From Acidobacteriota bacterium (GTDB taxonomy: Bacteria; Acidobacteriota; Terriglobia; Terriglobales; SCQP01), in the NCBI GenBank assembly GCA_021818955.1, contig JAKASR010000016.1, positions 1 through 64,000 of the forward strand: a stretch of DNA of 64,000 nt. The letters are read 5' to 3'. The stretch's first letter is position 1, and each line of letters begins with the position of its first letter. The notes below the pieces were generated by a model. The model was not told the DNA's origin and made no database searches. It saw only the letters and a list, made by a program, of their open reading frames with translations. A program made the position numbers and the translations under genes. Below, in pieces: positions 24,179 through 33,166 of this stretch.

Positions 24179-25383
24179 TGGGTAGCAACGGCGCTGGAAT
24201 GGGCGGCGGGAGCCGGACCCGGGAGTTGAGCCAAGCCGGCGCCGAGGGCGATATCCCGCAAACAGTCGTCGGCCACCAACTTTTGCCGGTCGGCGACCTG
24301 TAAAAAGGCCTGATAGACGGCGTCCAGTTGCTCGCGTTCGACCCGCCACCCGAGTTGTTCCAGGCGCGCCTGCAAAGCATGGCGGCCGGAATGCTTGCCG
24401 AGCAGCAACTGGCTGGAGGCGATGCCCACGGTGGACGGGGTCATGATTTCGTAGGTCAAGGGCGACTTGAGCATGCCGTCCTGATGGATGCCGGCGGTAT
24501 GGGCGAAGGCGTTACGGCCCACGATGGCCTTATTCGGCTGCACGCCGATACCGGTAATTTCGGCCAATTGCAGACTGACGGGATAAATTTTTTCGGTGCG
24601 AATGCGGGTGACGTAAGGCAGGGCGTCGGCGCGCACGCGCAAGGCCATGACCACTTCCTCCAGCGAGGCATTGCCGGCGCGTTCGCCAATGCCGTTGATG
24701 GCGCATTCCACCTGGCGGGCGCCGGCGGCGAGCGCGGCCAGCGAATTGGCCACGGCCAGACCGAGATCGTCATGGCAATGCACGCTGAGAATGGCTTTAT
24801 CGACGCCCGGCAGGCGCTCGCGCAAAAAAGCGATCAGGGCGGCATACTCGTGCGGCACGGAGTAGCCGACGGTATCGGGGATATTGAGCACGGTGGCGCC
24901 GGCTTCCAGGGCCGCCGCCAGCACTTCCAACAGGAAGTCGCGATCACTGCGGGTGGCGTCTTCGGCGGAGAATTCGACCTCATCGGCGTATTCGCGCGCG
25001 AGGCGGACGGCGGTATAGGTATCGGCCACAACCTGGGCGCGGGTGCGTTTGAGCTTGTGCTGGAGGTGAATGTCGGAGGTGGCGATAAAGGTATGCAGCA
25101 GCGGACGGGCGGCAGGGCGCAGCGCATCGCCGGCGCGGCGGATATCGGCCTCGACGGCGCGGGCGAGCGCGGCCACGCTCGTCTGGCGGCACTCGCGGGC
25201 AATGGTTTGCACGGCCAGGAAGTCGCCCTCGGAAGCAATGGGAAAGCCGGCTTCCAGCACATCCACGCCGAGTTCTTCCAGCGGGTGCGCCAGGCGCAGT
25301 TTTTCTTCCGGGGTCATGCTGAAGCCGGGGGACTGCTCGCCGTCGCGCAGCGTGGTATCGAAGATGCGAATCGGCTCGGGCAT
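24175..25383 (-). CDS. leuA: 2-isopropylmalate synthase, short form without regulatory domain
   Basis: Condenses acetyl-CoA with 2-oxoisovalerate in the first committed step of leucine synthesis. The protein has 402 residues. The TIM barrel (about 1-270) shows the IFDTTLRDGEQSPG signature and the metal-binding SVHCHDDLG. The linker part carries NAFAHTAGIHQDG. Typical LeuA enzymes have about 510 residues with a C-terminal leucine-sensing dimer domain, which is absent here: the protein stops after the linker subdomain. It may therefore lack leucine feedback. A related acyltransferase such as citramalate synthase is less likely given the barrel motifs and leuB nearby. The start is ATG 25383. Confidence 0.9.
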   Translation of the reverse strand: MPEPIRIFDTTLRDGEQSPGFSMTPEEKLRLAHPLEELGVDVLEAGFPIASEGDFLAVQTIARECRQTSVAALARAVEADIRRAGDALRPAARPLLHTFIATSDIHLQHKLKRTRAQVVADTYTAVRLAREYADEVEFSAEDATRSDRDFLLEVLAAALEAGATVLNIPDTVGYSVPHEYAALIAFLRERLPGVDKAILSVHCHDDLGLAVANSLAALAAGARQVECAINGIGERAGNASLEEVVMALRVRADALPYVTRIRTEKIYPVSLQLAEITGIGVQPNKAIVGRNAFAHTAGIHQDGMLKSPLTYEIMTPSTVGIASSQLLLGKHSGRHALQARLEQLGWRVEREQLDAVYQAFLQVADRQKLVADDCLRDIALGAGLAQLPGPAPAAHSSAVATQ

Positions 25384-25419
25384 GGGAGCGGGTAAGCCTC
25401 CGTTAGGGATTGCTTCAGC

Positions 25420-25450
25420 CCAGCTTACCGGCCGGTCGGTCGCTTGTCAA
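25420..25450 (-). promoter_or_regulatory. leuA promoter with candidate shared branched-chain operator
   Basis: On the minus strand TTGACA (25450-25445), a 17-base spacer and TAAGCT (25427-25422) form a sigma-70-type promoter. The plus-strand 20-mer at 25420-25439 matches the one at 46249-46268 upstream of ilvC in 18 of 20 positions, with core ACCGnCCGGnCGGT. Here it covers the spacer and -10 box. The -35 box overlaps the hpt stop codon. Confidence 0.55.
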
Positions 25451-26013
25451 GCCGAAGGGGACGATTCCGGGGATTCGGGCCGAAAGATTTCGCCGCGCAA
25501 GATGCCCAGGTCGGGGAGATTGCGGTAAAGCTGCTGATAATCGAGTCCATAGCCGACGACAAAGCGGTCGGGAATTTCGAAGCAGCGGTAGTGTACGGGG
25601 ACGGGAAGCAGGCGGCGGGAGGTTTTGTCAAGCAGGGTGCAAACCTGAAGGGTGGCGGGATGACGGGCGGCGAGGGTTTCCAGCAGATAACGCAGGGTAA
25701 AGCCGGTATCCACAATATCTTCAATGAGCAGGACATGTTGGCCGGTGATATCGAGGTCGAGGTCTTTTTCAATGCGGACGCGGCCGCCGCCGGGGCTGCT
25801 GGCGAAGCTGGAGATGGCGAGAAAATCCAGGCGCAGCGGGAGGCTCAAGGCGCGGGAAAGATCGGTCAGGAAAAACACCGAGCCTTTCAAGACGGCGACC
25901 AGCACCAGGCCGGGGCAGGCGGCATAATCGCGATCGATCTGGCGGGCCAGGGCGGCAATGCGCTCCTGGATTTGCCCGGCAGTGAATAAGACGCGCTCAA
26001 GATCGGGATGCAT
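25447..26013 (-). CDS. hpt: Hypoxanthine phosphoribosyltransferase
   Basis: Purine salvage enzyme of 188 residues that makes IMP (and usually GMP) from the free base and PRPP. The PRPP-binding signature VLLIEDIVDTGFTL and the family stretch VAVLKGSVFFLTDL are present. KSRRL and the VVGYGLDYQQLYRNLPDLGIL segment near the C-terminus complete the fold. The length is usual. The start is ATG 26013. It stands upstream of leuA on the same strand but has a separate function; the leuA promoter begins at its stop codon. Confidence 0.95.
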   Translation of the reverse strand: MHPDLERVLFTAGQIQERIAALARQIDRDYAACPGLVLVAVLKGSVFFLTDLSRALSLPLRLDFLAISSFASSPGGGRVRIEKDLDLDITGQHVLLIEDIVDTGFTLRYLLETLAARHPATLQVCTLLDKTSRRLLPVPVHYRCFEIPDRFVVGYGLDYQQLYRNLPDLGILRGEIFRPESPESSPSA

Positions 26014-26146
26014 GAGGACAGGATAGCGGCATCTTCAAGCTATAAGGCGGGCAGTTCAAGAAAGCGCGAGCAAGGTATTACGCATAACCGTCCAGGGGGC
26101 TAGAATGCAGGTAGCGTAGAAGCCAAGCACGTAGAAGCCAAGCACG

Positions 26147-26839
26147 ATGAAATCCACAACCGCCGCCGCTGTACGAGGAGTGATGGGGGCGATTTGGGCG
26201 CTAGCCGCATGCGGTTTCGCGGCACAACCGGCAGCGCGCCCACCGGCGCCGCGGCCGATGGTATGCCTAAAACGTTCGCACTGCCGCGGGCCGAAACTGG
26301 GGGGGGAACGGTTTGCGCTGCTGAGCGACCGGCAGAGCGGGCTCAGCGTGGCCGCGGCGCGCCAGCGCTGGGGCGATTACGACAAAGTCTATCTGGTGAT
26401 CACCAATTTTGGTTCACGCCTGGTGGAATTTCATGCGAGGCAAGTCAACATCGGCGGGCGCGGCGGGGCCTGGAAGAAGCCGGTGAATTTGACCATTCTG
26501 AGTTCCAATGGCGGCGGAGCGGGGATATATTTTGGCGGCGATCCGACCGGCGTGATGCCCAGTACGGCGGTATGGGAACCGGTGCCCACCAGTCCGCAAG
26601 CCCGGAAGGTGATAGGGCAGGATCCGATCTCGCAAGCCGATCTCAAACTGGAGAGCCAGGAACTGCAAAAACTATCGTCACAACTGAAGCCGGCCCTGAG
26701 GGTGCAACTGCACTCCAGGCTATTGCAGCCGCAAGTCATTCTGGCCGGCTGCTTATTTTTTCCCCGCCGGAGGCATGGGCATTGGCGCCAATTGCGAGTC
26801 GAGCTGGCGGGGGTGAAATTTGTGCTGCCGTTGAAATAA
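26147..26839 (+). CDS. Secreted protein of unknown function
   Basis: Predicted protein of 230 residues with an N-terminal signal-like segment (VMGAIWALAACGFAAQP). The remainder is beta-rich, with the stretches YDKVYLVITNFGSRLVEFHA and HSRLLQPQVILAGCLFFP. This pattern resembles a small immunoglobulin-like or DUF-type envelope protein, but I do not recognise the family. ATG 26147 lies just after a 15-bp direct repeat (GTAGAAGCCAAGCAC twice, about 26115-26144). The gene stands alone, divergent from hpt and convergent with the DedA gene. A longer ORF in another frame over the same bases has no coding character. Confidence 0.6.
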   Translation: MKSTTAAAVRGVMGAIWALAACGFAAQPAARPPAPRPMVCLKRSHCRGPKLGGERFALLSDRQSGLSVAAARQRWGDYDKVYLVITNFGSRLVEFHARQVNIGGRGGAWKKPVNLTILSSNGGGAGIYFGGDPTGVMPSTAVWEPVPTSPQARKVIGQDPISQADLKLESQELQKLSSQLKPALRVQLHSRLLQPQVILAGCLFFPRRRHGHWRQLRVELAGVKFVLPLK

Positions 26840-26871
26840 AGCCCAAAACGCGGCGATTTCAGCCCCAACGC

Positions 26872-27525
26872 TTACGGTCCAGCCACTTTTTTAGATTGAG
26901 ACGGCGGGGGCTGGAATTGCGCGTCGCGGCTGGAGCGCCAGAGCCGGAAGATGGAATAAGCGCTGGCCGCAACCGCGATCACGACCAGAAATTCAATCAG
27001 GTCTTCGAACCAGGGCCGCCGCAGCCAATTCACCACTTCACGGCCAACCCAGAGCACCAGGATGCCTTCGGCGCCGAAACGGAGGGCGCGAAAAACAGCC
27101 AAGGCGGCCAGGAAACGGGTGCGGGGCACTTCCAAGGCGCCGGCGGCCATGACCCAGGGGCTGAAGGGAAACGGCGGCGGCACAATGCCGGGCAGGGCGA
27201 GCATGAACGGTCCGGTGCGGGAGACCTTTTTTTCCATTTGTTTATAACGGGCGGAGGAGACATGGGCCTCAATCAGTTTTTGTCCACTTTTGCGTCCAAA
27301 CCAATACATGATGGCGCACCCCAGGACCGAGCCGGCAGTCGCGGCGGCGACATAGAGAGGAATCCGAGCGTGATGCAAGGAGCACAGAATGATAACCGCC
27401 AAGTCGTTGGCGAGAGGCAAGACCAGAAAACTGGAATCCAAGGCCGCCAGCAGGAGCATGCCGAACCAGCCCAGATGGATAAAGAAGTAAAAAAAGCCGG
27501 TCAACCATCCGTGTTGAAGTGGCAC
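26872..27525 (-). CDS. DedA-family (SNARE-associated / VTT domain) inner-membrane protein
   Basis: Membrane protein of 217 residues with several hydrophobic helices. Typical VTT features are the N-terminal DSSFLVLPLANDLAVI, the AGSVLGCAIMYWFGRKSG stretch, and the re-entrant motif GIVPPPFPFSPWVMAAGAL. DedA proteins affect membrane potential and lipid or undecaprenyl-phosphate transport across the inner membrane. The start is GTG 27525 with AGAGGT upstream. The gene stands first of nothing obvious; the next gene on the same strand (27602-28183) lies upstream with a 76-base gap. The family is clear, the substrate unknown. Confidence 0.82.
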   Translation of the reverse strand: MPLQHGWLTGFFYFFIHLGWFGMLLLAALDSSFLVLPLANDLAVIILCSLHHARIPLYVAAATAGSVLGCAIMYWFGRKSGQKLIEAHVSSARYKQMEKKVSRTGPFMLALPGIVPPPFPFSPWVMAAGALEVPRTRFLAALAVFRALRFGAEGILVLWVGREVVNWLRRPWFEDLIEFLVVIAVAASAYSIFRLWRSSRDAQFQPPPSQSKKVAGP

Positions 27526-27601
27526 TTGAAAAACCTCTATTACTTGGATGGCGAGTACCGTAGTGTCCGATCAAGGTTTTGGAGTTCCAGCCGGGCGGGG
27601 T

Positions 27602-28183
27602 TTAATAATAATCGGCAGAGAGCGTCATTTTAATCAGCCGATGAGCAGCATTAAAACTGCATTCCAAAACCTGAGGCTTATCCGCACCTGCCCAGGAAAA
27701 CTTAAATGACACATAGAGCACCTGGCGCCGATCGAGGACGGACGGGCCGGAGAAAAAGGGAGGCCCATAGAGAGCGCGGGCGCGGGCGGGGGACTGGCCG
27801 AGGCGGAGTCCAAGACCGGTGCGGGCCGAGCCGGGGGGCAGAACGGTAGAAGCCAGAGCGAGGCGATGGCGCCAAACGGTGACGTAGCGCACGATGCCCT
27901 CGCGGCTGACTTCAACCGAGATTGCAAGCCGGCGGCGGGCGTCGTACCACTGATAAATATCGTGTTCATCGCCGGAAGGATGCGACCAGCGCGGGCCGAA
28001 GCGGCGCAAGGCGCCGGACAAACGGCTGACGCCGGGGCGCAAGCCGGCCAGGGTCAATTCAAAATGGCGATGGGCCTGGGCGCGCACGGGAACGCAGAAG
28101 CCCAGGACGCCGACCGCCGCAAGCCAGCCGGCGACCCAGCGGCCAAGAGAAAATTTCGAAAGCGGGCGCAGCCACGTTGTCAT
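27602..28183 (-). CDS. Secreted protein of unknown function
   Basis: Predicted protein of 193 residues. The signal peptide (about 12-37) ends near VPVRAQA. The mature part has FELTLAGLRPGVSRLSGAL and later GLRLGQSPARARALYG, two similar pieces about 90 residues apart. Such pairs suggest a duplicated small domain that recognises a repeated pattern, but the family is not recognised. ATG 28183 begins the signal peptide; the longer frame upstream runs into the previous gene. It starts 14 bases after the stop of 28198-28794, so the two are probably one transcript. Confidence 0.6.
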   Translation of the reverse strand: MTTWLRPLSKFSLGRWVAGWLAAVGVLGFCVPVRAQAHRHFELTLAGLRPGVSRLSGALRRFGPRWSHPSGDEHDIYQWYDARRRLAISVEVSREGIVRYVTVWRHRLALASTVLPPGSARTGLGLRLGQSPARARALYGPPFFSGPSVLDRRQVLYVSFKFSWAGADKPQVLECSFNAAHRLIKMTLSADYY

Positions 28184-28197
28184 CGGTTTTTTCAGGC

Positions 28198-28794
28198 TTA
28201 CTGCAACGGGTAAGCGCGGGCCTGGAGTTGCTGCACCAGGTCCCAACCGGACTCGGTACTCACTTTGCGTTTTGAGAGTCCGGATCGTTCTAATTTTTTG
28301 ACATAGCCCAGCAAGGATTCGAGATTGGCGCGGATACGTTGATGAGTAGGCCGCGTCCAGGGGGCGCTATCGGCGAGAAACAAACCGGAATCGACCCACT
28401 CGATGCGCACCTGACCGGTATCGGGATCCCTGCCGGCAGGATCGAACCGGGCGCCGGCCGCGACGATCAACACCGGGACCGGAGTCAAATTCCAGGCGGC
28501 ATTTTGGAAATGCCAAAGGTCCCAATGGGCGGTGAGTTCAACGGCGAAATCATCGAGGTCGCAAGCGGCGCCCAGCGCGTTTTCCAGTTCCGGCCAAAGT
28601 TCGTCCAAGCTCAGCCCGCCGGGATAGGTTTCATCCAGCAGCGGCGGCTGCGCCCAATCCAAGGCGAAGATGCGCGCGCCGGCGATGCCGGGGCGGCGCG
28701 GGGAAAAGGGAAAGGCCGACAGCGCCCGGCGGAGGCGGGCCAGGGCGTGGGGACCCGCGCGAAACCAGAGATCCAGATAGACCCGATCAGGCAT
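28198..28794 (-). CDS. Conserved-looking cytoplasmic protein of unknown function
   Basis: Predicted protein of 198 residues without signal peptide or membrane segment. It is Trp-rich (DLWFRAGP, HWDLWHFQNAAWNL) and acidic in the middle, with a basic C-terminal tail (KKLERSGLSKRK). No catalytic motif is recognised. It starts at ATG 28794 and is followed after 14 bases by a secreted hypothetical protein. It is divergent from the alternative complex III operon across about 350 bases. Confidence 0.6.
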   Translation of the reverse strand: MPDRVYLDLWFRAGPHALARLRRALSAFPFSPRRPGIAGARIFALDWAQPPLLDETYPGGLSLDELWPELENALGAACDLDDFAVELTAHWDLWHFQNAAWNLTPVPVLIVAAGARFDPAGRDPDTGQVRIEWVDSGLFLADSAPWTRPTHQRIRANLESLLGYVKKLERSGLSKRKVSTESGWDLVQQLQARAYPLQ

Positions 28795-29143
28795 GTACTT
28801 TCAGGCTATCAAAAAACATTTCGGAGGCGGGGAAGATGCCCTGGGGCGTTTTTTTTCTTGACGGGTATCAGTTCCACAGCTTACGCTTTCTTCTTAATCG
28901 GGTGGAAGCCAGCTGCGAGCGGCTAACTCCCGATCCCAGGTGTGCTGCGGGCAGAGAGGACTCAAGCAGTGAGCAGCATTTCCACGGGCGTTCATTCTTG
29001 AACGCCGCGCTCTCAGCCCAAAATCAAGACGCATAAAAGGCGCGGCGAGAGCGAAGGCGCCACCGCAGTCTTTTATGCCAAGCCTGCCGTTCCAGCGGGA
29101 GCCGGGGAAAACCGGGCTTCAGGCGGGGCGGATCGAACCGCGA
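28795..29143. other. Upstream region of the alternative complex III operon
   Basis: About 350 bases without a gene. TTGACG at 28858-28863 with TTACGC 17 bases later is a weak plus-strand promoter candidate. A perfect 8-bp hairpin (GGCGTTCA...TGAACGCC) lies near 28989-29008. CGCTCTC near 29011 can pair with GAGAGCG near 29046. These could form a structured leader for the operon. An ATG at 29075 would give a longer ActA, but has no ribosome binding site. Confidence 0.4.
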
Positions 29144-29731
29144 ATGGCGAAATTCTATTGGCAAAAGCGCTGGCGCCTGCTAGCGCTGATCATAGCCCTC
29201 CTCGGCTTTGGCGGCTGGAAGCTCAGCGGACTGTTTTCCAATGTCGGCTATTCACCGAGCCAGCCGATACCGTTCAGCCACCGGCTGCATGCCGGCATCA
29301 ACCATATTCCTTGCATGTATTGCCATGCCGGGGTGGAACGGGGCAAGGTAGCGCCAGTGCCGGCGTTGAACGTTTGCATGGGCTGTCACAGCGTGGTGGA
29401 CGCCAACCGGCCGCTGATCCAAAAGATCGCCACCGCCTACAACCAGCGCAAACCGTTCCACTGGGTGCGCATTTACGCCCTGCCGCGTTTCGTAAAATTC
29501 AACCACCAGCCGCACATATCGGCGGGGATTGCCTGCCAGACCTGTCATGGCCCGGTGCAGACCATGCGCCAAGTGGCGCAATACAAGGAATTCTGGATGG
29601 GCGAATGCCTGGATTGCCATCGCGCACACAACTATCTGCCGGCGCCGCGCGATTACGCGCATCGCGATCTTTACTATGTGCACGGGCGCATGACGAATGC
29701 GCCGGTGGATTGCAACACCTGCCATAACTAA
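29144..29731 (+). CDS. actA: Alternative complex III subunit A, pentaheme cytochrome c
   Basis: Membrane-anchored multiheme cytochrome of 195 residues. One N-terminal helix (about 11-28) is followed by five CXXCH heme sites: CMYCH, CMGCH, CQTCH, CLDCH and CNTCH. His residues between them fit axial ligands. In alternative complex III this subunit passes electrons from the iron-sulphur subunit to cytochrome c. It is the first gene of the actABCDEF cluster; actB follows after 18 bases. ATG 29144 was chosen because it places the anchor helix correctly; ATG 29075 would add 23 residues. It acts on the periplasmic side of the inner membrane. Confidence 0.93.
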   Translation: MAKFYWQKRWRLLALIIALLGFGGWKLSGLFSNVGYSPSQPIPFSHRLHAGINHIPCMYCHAGVERGKVAPVPALNVCMGCHSVVDANRPLIQKIATAYNQRKPFHWVRIYALPRFVKFNHQPHISAGIACQTCHGPVQTMRQVAQYKEFWMGECLDCHRAHNYLPAPRDYAHRDLYYVHGRMTNAPVDCNTCHN

Positions 29732-29749
29732 GGAAAGAAATCCGGAACC

Positions 29750-32700
29750 ATGAGCGAGACCCGATTCTGGAAGAGCCCGGCCGAATACGAAGCGCAGCCC
29801 GAAGTGGAGCGGCAGCGGGAAGAGGAGTTTGCGGCGCCGCCGCAAGCTTACTTCGAGGCGCAGCCGCAAGGAGGGCTGGATTTTGGCCGGCGCGATTTCC
29901 TGAAATGGTCCACCGCGGCCCTGGCCGTGGCCAGCGCCGCCTGCACGCGCAAACCGGTGCAGCACCTGGTTCCCTACGCCCAGCAACCGGAAGAAGTCCT
30001 GCCCGGCAAGGCCGATTATTACGCTTCCACCTGCATGGAGTGTGCCGCCGGCTGCGGGCTGTTAGTGAAGACGCGGGAGGGGCGGCCGATCAAAGTTGAA
30101 GGCAACCCGCTGCACCCGTTGAACCAGGGCACCGCCTGCGCACGCGGGCAAGCGACCTTCCTAAATCTTTACGATCCCGACCGGATGTCCGGCTCCTTGC
30201 GATTTCGGCGCGGCCGCGGCGCGGCCGCGCCGCTGGCGCTGGCGCAAGCGGATCAGGAACTGGCGCAGGCGTTTCGAGCCGCCGGCCCACAAGGGGTGGT
30301 CCTGACCGGGACGATAACCGGACCCGCCCGGCAGCAACTGCTGGCGGATTTCAGCGCCGCATTTGGCACCCGCCGAGTGATCTACGACGCCTTCAATCCG
30401 GACGCGCTCCGCGCCGGGCAAGCCGCCGCCTATGGCGCGGCGGCGACGCCGCACTTCCATTTCGATCAGGCGGAAATGCTGGTCACTTTTGGCGCCGATC
30501 CGCTGGGCAGCGGCTACTCGCGGGTGGAATACGAACTCGGATTTGGCCGACTGCGCAAGCTGCGCAATCCCGCCGCCATGTCGCGGGTAGTCGCCTTCGA
30601 GCCGGCCATGTCGCTGACCGGCATGAACGCCGATTCGCGCTATCTGGTGCGGGCGGACGAACTGCTGGAGGTGGCGCTGTCGCTGGCGCATCAACTGGTG
30701 CTGGAAGACCGCCGTTCGGTTTTCGCCACCGACGCCACGGTGAAATATGCGCTGGCCGCCTATGCCCCGGCGCAAGTCGAGCCGCGCGCGGGGCTGGCCG
30801 CGGGCACGCTGGCCAAGCTGGCCGGCGAGCTGTGGCAAAACCGCGGCCGCAGCCTGGTGTACGCCACCGGCTTGCCCCTGGATCCGGCGACCGCGCCGGC
30901 GCTGGAAGTAGCGGCGGCGTTTCTGAATTCCGTGCTGGAAAATGAAGGCGTCACCGTGGATGCGACCGCCAGTCCCAGCGGGCAGGCGCAAGGCTCGGAC
31001 GCCGACATGCTGGAATTGCTTGCCGAGATGCGCGCGGGGGGGGTGAAGGCGCTGCTGGTGTACGGCACGAACCCGGCCTACACGCTGCCACCGGCCGCGG
31101 GTTTTGCCGAGGCCTTGAAGCAGGTGCCGCTCGTGGCGGTGCTGAGCGAACGCCTGGATGAAACGGCGCGGATGGCGGACCTGGCGCTGGCGGGCTTGCA
31201 TGCGATGGAATGCTGGGGCGATGCCGAGCCGGTCCAGGGAGTTTACAGCCTGGCGCAGCCCACGGTGCGACCGCTATTCGACGGGCGCGGGTTGGAAGAC
31301 ACCCTGATCGCGATCGGGCGCGCCGCGGGCGCAGCCCCATTCCAGTCCGTCGCGCCCGCGGCGGCGGCGCCCGCGGCCACGCCGGGCGTCCAGCCCGCGA
31401 CGCCGGCGGCCGCAGCCACGCCGGGCGCCCAGCCCGCAACGCCGGCGGCGAAGACAACCGCGACGGCTCCAGGGCAGCCCGCCGCGACCGCGACCGCGCC
31501 CGCCGCGCCGGTTAATCCGCCCAAGCCGCTCAATTTTCATGCGTACTTGAAAAATTATTGGCAGACGAAAATTTACGCGGCCAATCATCTCGCCGGCAGC
31601 TTCGACGATTTCTGGACTTCGGCGTTACGGGACGGCGTCTTCGTTCCCAACCCGCAGCTCAATGCCGCCGGCAAGCCGCGCAATTTCAAGCCGGCAGCGC
31701 TGACGGCGGCGGCCGCGGCCGCCGGCGCGGTCAATAAAAGCGTGCCGGCGGAGGGTGCGCTGCTGCTGAGCCTGACGGTCAGCCCGATGTTGGGCGACGG
31801 GGCGCGCAACAACAATGGCTACCTGCTGGAGGCGCCAGATCCGGTGGCCAAGATCTGCTGGGATAATTTTCTTTCAATCGCGCCTGCCACGGCCCAGCGG
31901 CTGGGGCTTGCCGACAATGATCTGGTGGAGTTCGAGGCACAAGGCAAGCGGGTACGCGTGCCGTTGCACGTTCAACCCGGGGTGCAGGCGGAGAGCGCGA
32001 CGCTGGCCCTGGGCTGGGGACGCCGCGCGGTGGGCACGATCGGCAATCAGGTGGGGGTAAATGCGTTTCCGCTGGCGCGGGTTGAGCCGGCGGCGAAAGC
32101 GTTTGCCGCGCCGGAAGCCGCGCGTCCGGCGGCGGCCAAAGGGGCGAAGACGGCGCCGGCGCCGGCCCCCGCCGCGGCGCAGGCCCTGGCCTTTGGCGGC
32201 TTGCGCATCCGGCCCCGAAAAGTGGGCCAGTATTTTCTGGCGCAGCCGCAAGGCGGGAATAATTATCTGCTCGGCCGGCCGATCGTTCAGCAAACCACGC
32301 TGGTGCAGATCAAGGCCCATCCCCACGCCGGCCAGAAGCCGGAGGGGCCGGACGAAAACATCTGGAACAACGGCCAAGCGCCCGCCGGATATCAGAACGT
32401 GCCGCAAGCGGGGCGCGCCACCGCGCAACTCTACCCCGGGCATCACTGGGGCATGACCATCGACCTGAACGCCTGCACCGGCTGCAATGCCTGCGTCGTG
32501 GCCTGCTACGCGGAAAATAACGTAGCGGTGGTCGGGCGCGAGCAGGTGCAGATCGGCCGGGACATGGCCTGGCTGCGCATCGACCGCTATTACAGCGGCG
32601 AGTTAGAAAATCCGGACGTCGTCAACGAGCCCATGCTGTGCCAGCAATGCGCCAACGCGCCGTGCGAAAGCGTCTGCCCGGTGCTGGCGACAGTGACCAA

Positions 32701-33166
32701 TGACGAAGGCTTGAACCTGCAGGTCTATAACCGCTGCGTGGGCACGCGTTTCTGCTCCAATAACTGCCCCTACAAAGTGCGGCGCTTCAATTTCTACGGC
32801 TACATTCACGACCAATACAGTTTCGGGCGCGGGACGCCGCTGGAGCTGGCGCTGAATCCCGACGTCACGGTGCGCGCGCGCGGGGTGATGGAGAAGTGCA
32901 CCTTCTGCGTGCAGCGCATCAACGCGGCGCATTGGGAGGCGCAGGCGCTGGGGCGTCCGATCCAGGATGGCCAGATCAAGACCGCCTGCCAGCAGACCTG
33001 CCCCTCGCAGGCGATCTATTTCGGGGACATGAACGACGCGAACTCAAAGATGATGCAGGCCCGCACGCCGCGCGGATTCCGCGTGCTGGCTGACCTGAAC
33101 ACCGAGCCTACGATCACCTATCTGACCAAGGTGCGCAACGCGCCCGCCAGCCAGGAGGGCGCATGA
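29750..33166 (+). CDS. actB: Alternative complex III subunit B, molybdopterin-oxidoreductase-like and Fe-S fusion
   Basis: Protein of 1138 residues. A Tat-type signal (RRDFLKWS, about 50) leads into a molybdopterin-oxidoreductase-like half (about 80-790), which in this family lacks the cofactor. The C-terminal half (about 900-1115) is a ferredoxin-like part with cysteine groups for four clusters: CTGCNACVVAC, CQQCANAPCESVC, CVGTRFCSNNC and CTFC...CQQTC. It carries electrons from the quinol-oxidising membrane subunits to ActA. Two Ala/Pro/Thr-rich stretches (about 530-592 and 775-815) look like flexible linkers and are unusual in length. The stop overlaps the actC start (ATGA). Confidence 0.94.
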   Translation: MSETRFWKSPAEYEAQPEVERQREEEFAAPPQAYFEAQPQGGLDFGRRDFLKWSTAALAVASAACTRKPVQHLVPYAQQPEEVLPGKADYYASTCMECAAGCGLLVKTREGRPIKVEGNPLHPLNQGTACARGQATFLNLYDPDRMSGSLRFRRGRGAAAPLALAQADQELAQAFRAAGPQGVVLTGTITGPARQQLLADFSAAFGTRRVIYDAFNPDALRAGQAAAYGAAATPHFHFDQAEMLVTFGADPLGSGYSRVEYELGFGRLRKLRNPAAMSRVVAFEPAMSLTGMNADSRYLVRADELLEVALSLAHQLVLEDRRSVFATDATVKYALAAYAPAQVEPRAGLAAGTLAKLAGELWQNRGRSLVYATGLPLDPATAPALEVAAAFLNSVLENEGVTVDATASPSGQAQGSDADMLELLAEMRAGGVKALLVYGTNPAYTLPPAAGFAEALKQVPLVAVLSERLDETARMADLALAGLHAMECWGDAEPVQGVYSLAQPTVRPLFDGRGLEDTLIAIGRAAGAAPFQSVAPAAAAPAATPGVQPATPAAAATPGAQPATPAAKTTATAPGQPAATATAPAAPVNPPKPLNFHAYLKNYWQTKIYAANHLAGSFDDFWTSALRDGVFVPNPQLNAAGKPRNFKPAALTAAAAAAGAVNKSVPAEGALLLSLTVSPMLGDGARNNNGYLLEAPDPVAKICWDNFLSIAPATAQRLGLADNDLVEFEAQGKRVRVPLHVQPGVQAESATLALGWGRRAVGTIGNQVGVNAFPLARVEPAAKAFAAPEAARPAAAKGAKTAPAPAPAAAQALAFGGLRIRPRKVGQYFLAQPQGGNNYLLGRPIVQQTTLVQIKAHPHAGQKPEGPDENIWNNGQAPAGYQNVPQAGRATAQLYPGHHWGMTIDLNACTGCNACVVACYAENNVAVVGREQVQIGRDMAWLRIDRYYSGELENPDVVNEPMLCQQCANAPCESVCPVLATVTNDEGLNLQVYNRCVGTRFCSNNCPYKVRRFNFYGYIHDQYSFGRGTPLELALNPDVTVRARGVMEKCTFCVQRINAAHWEAQALGRPIQDGQIKTACQQTCPSQAIYFGDMNDANSKMMQARTPRGFRVLADLNTEPTITYLTKVRNAPASQEGA

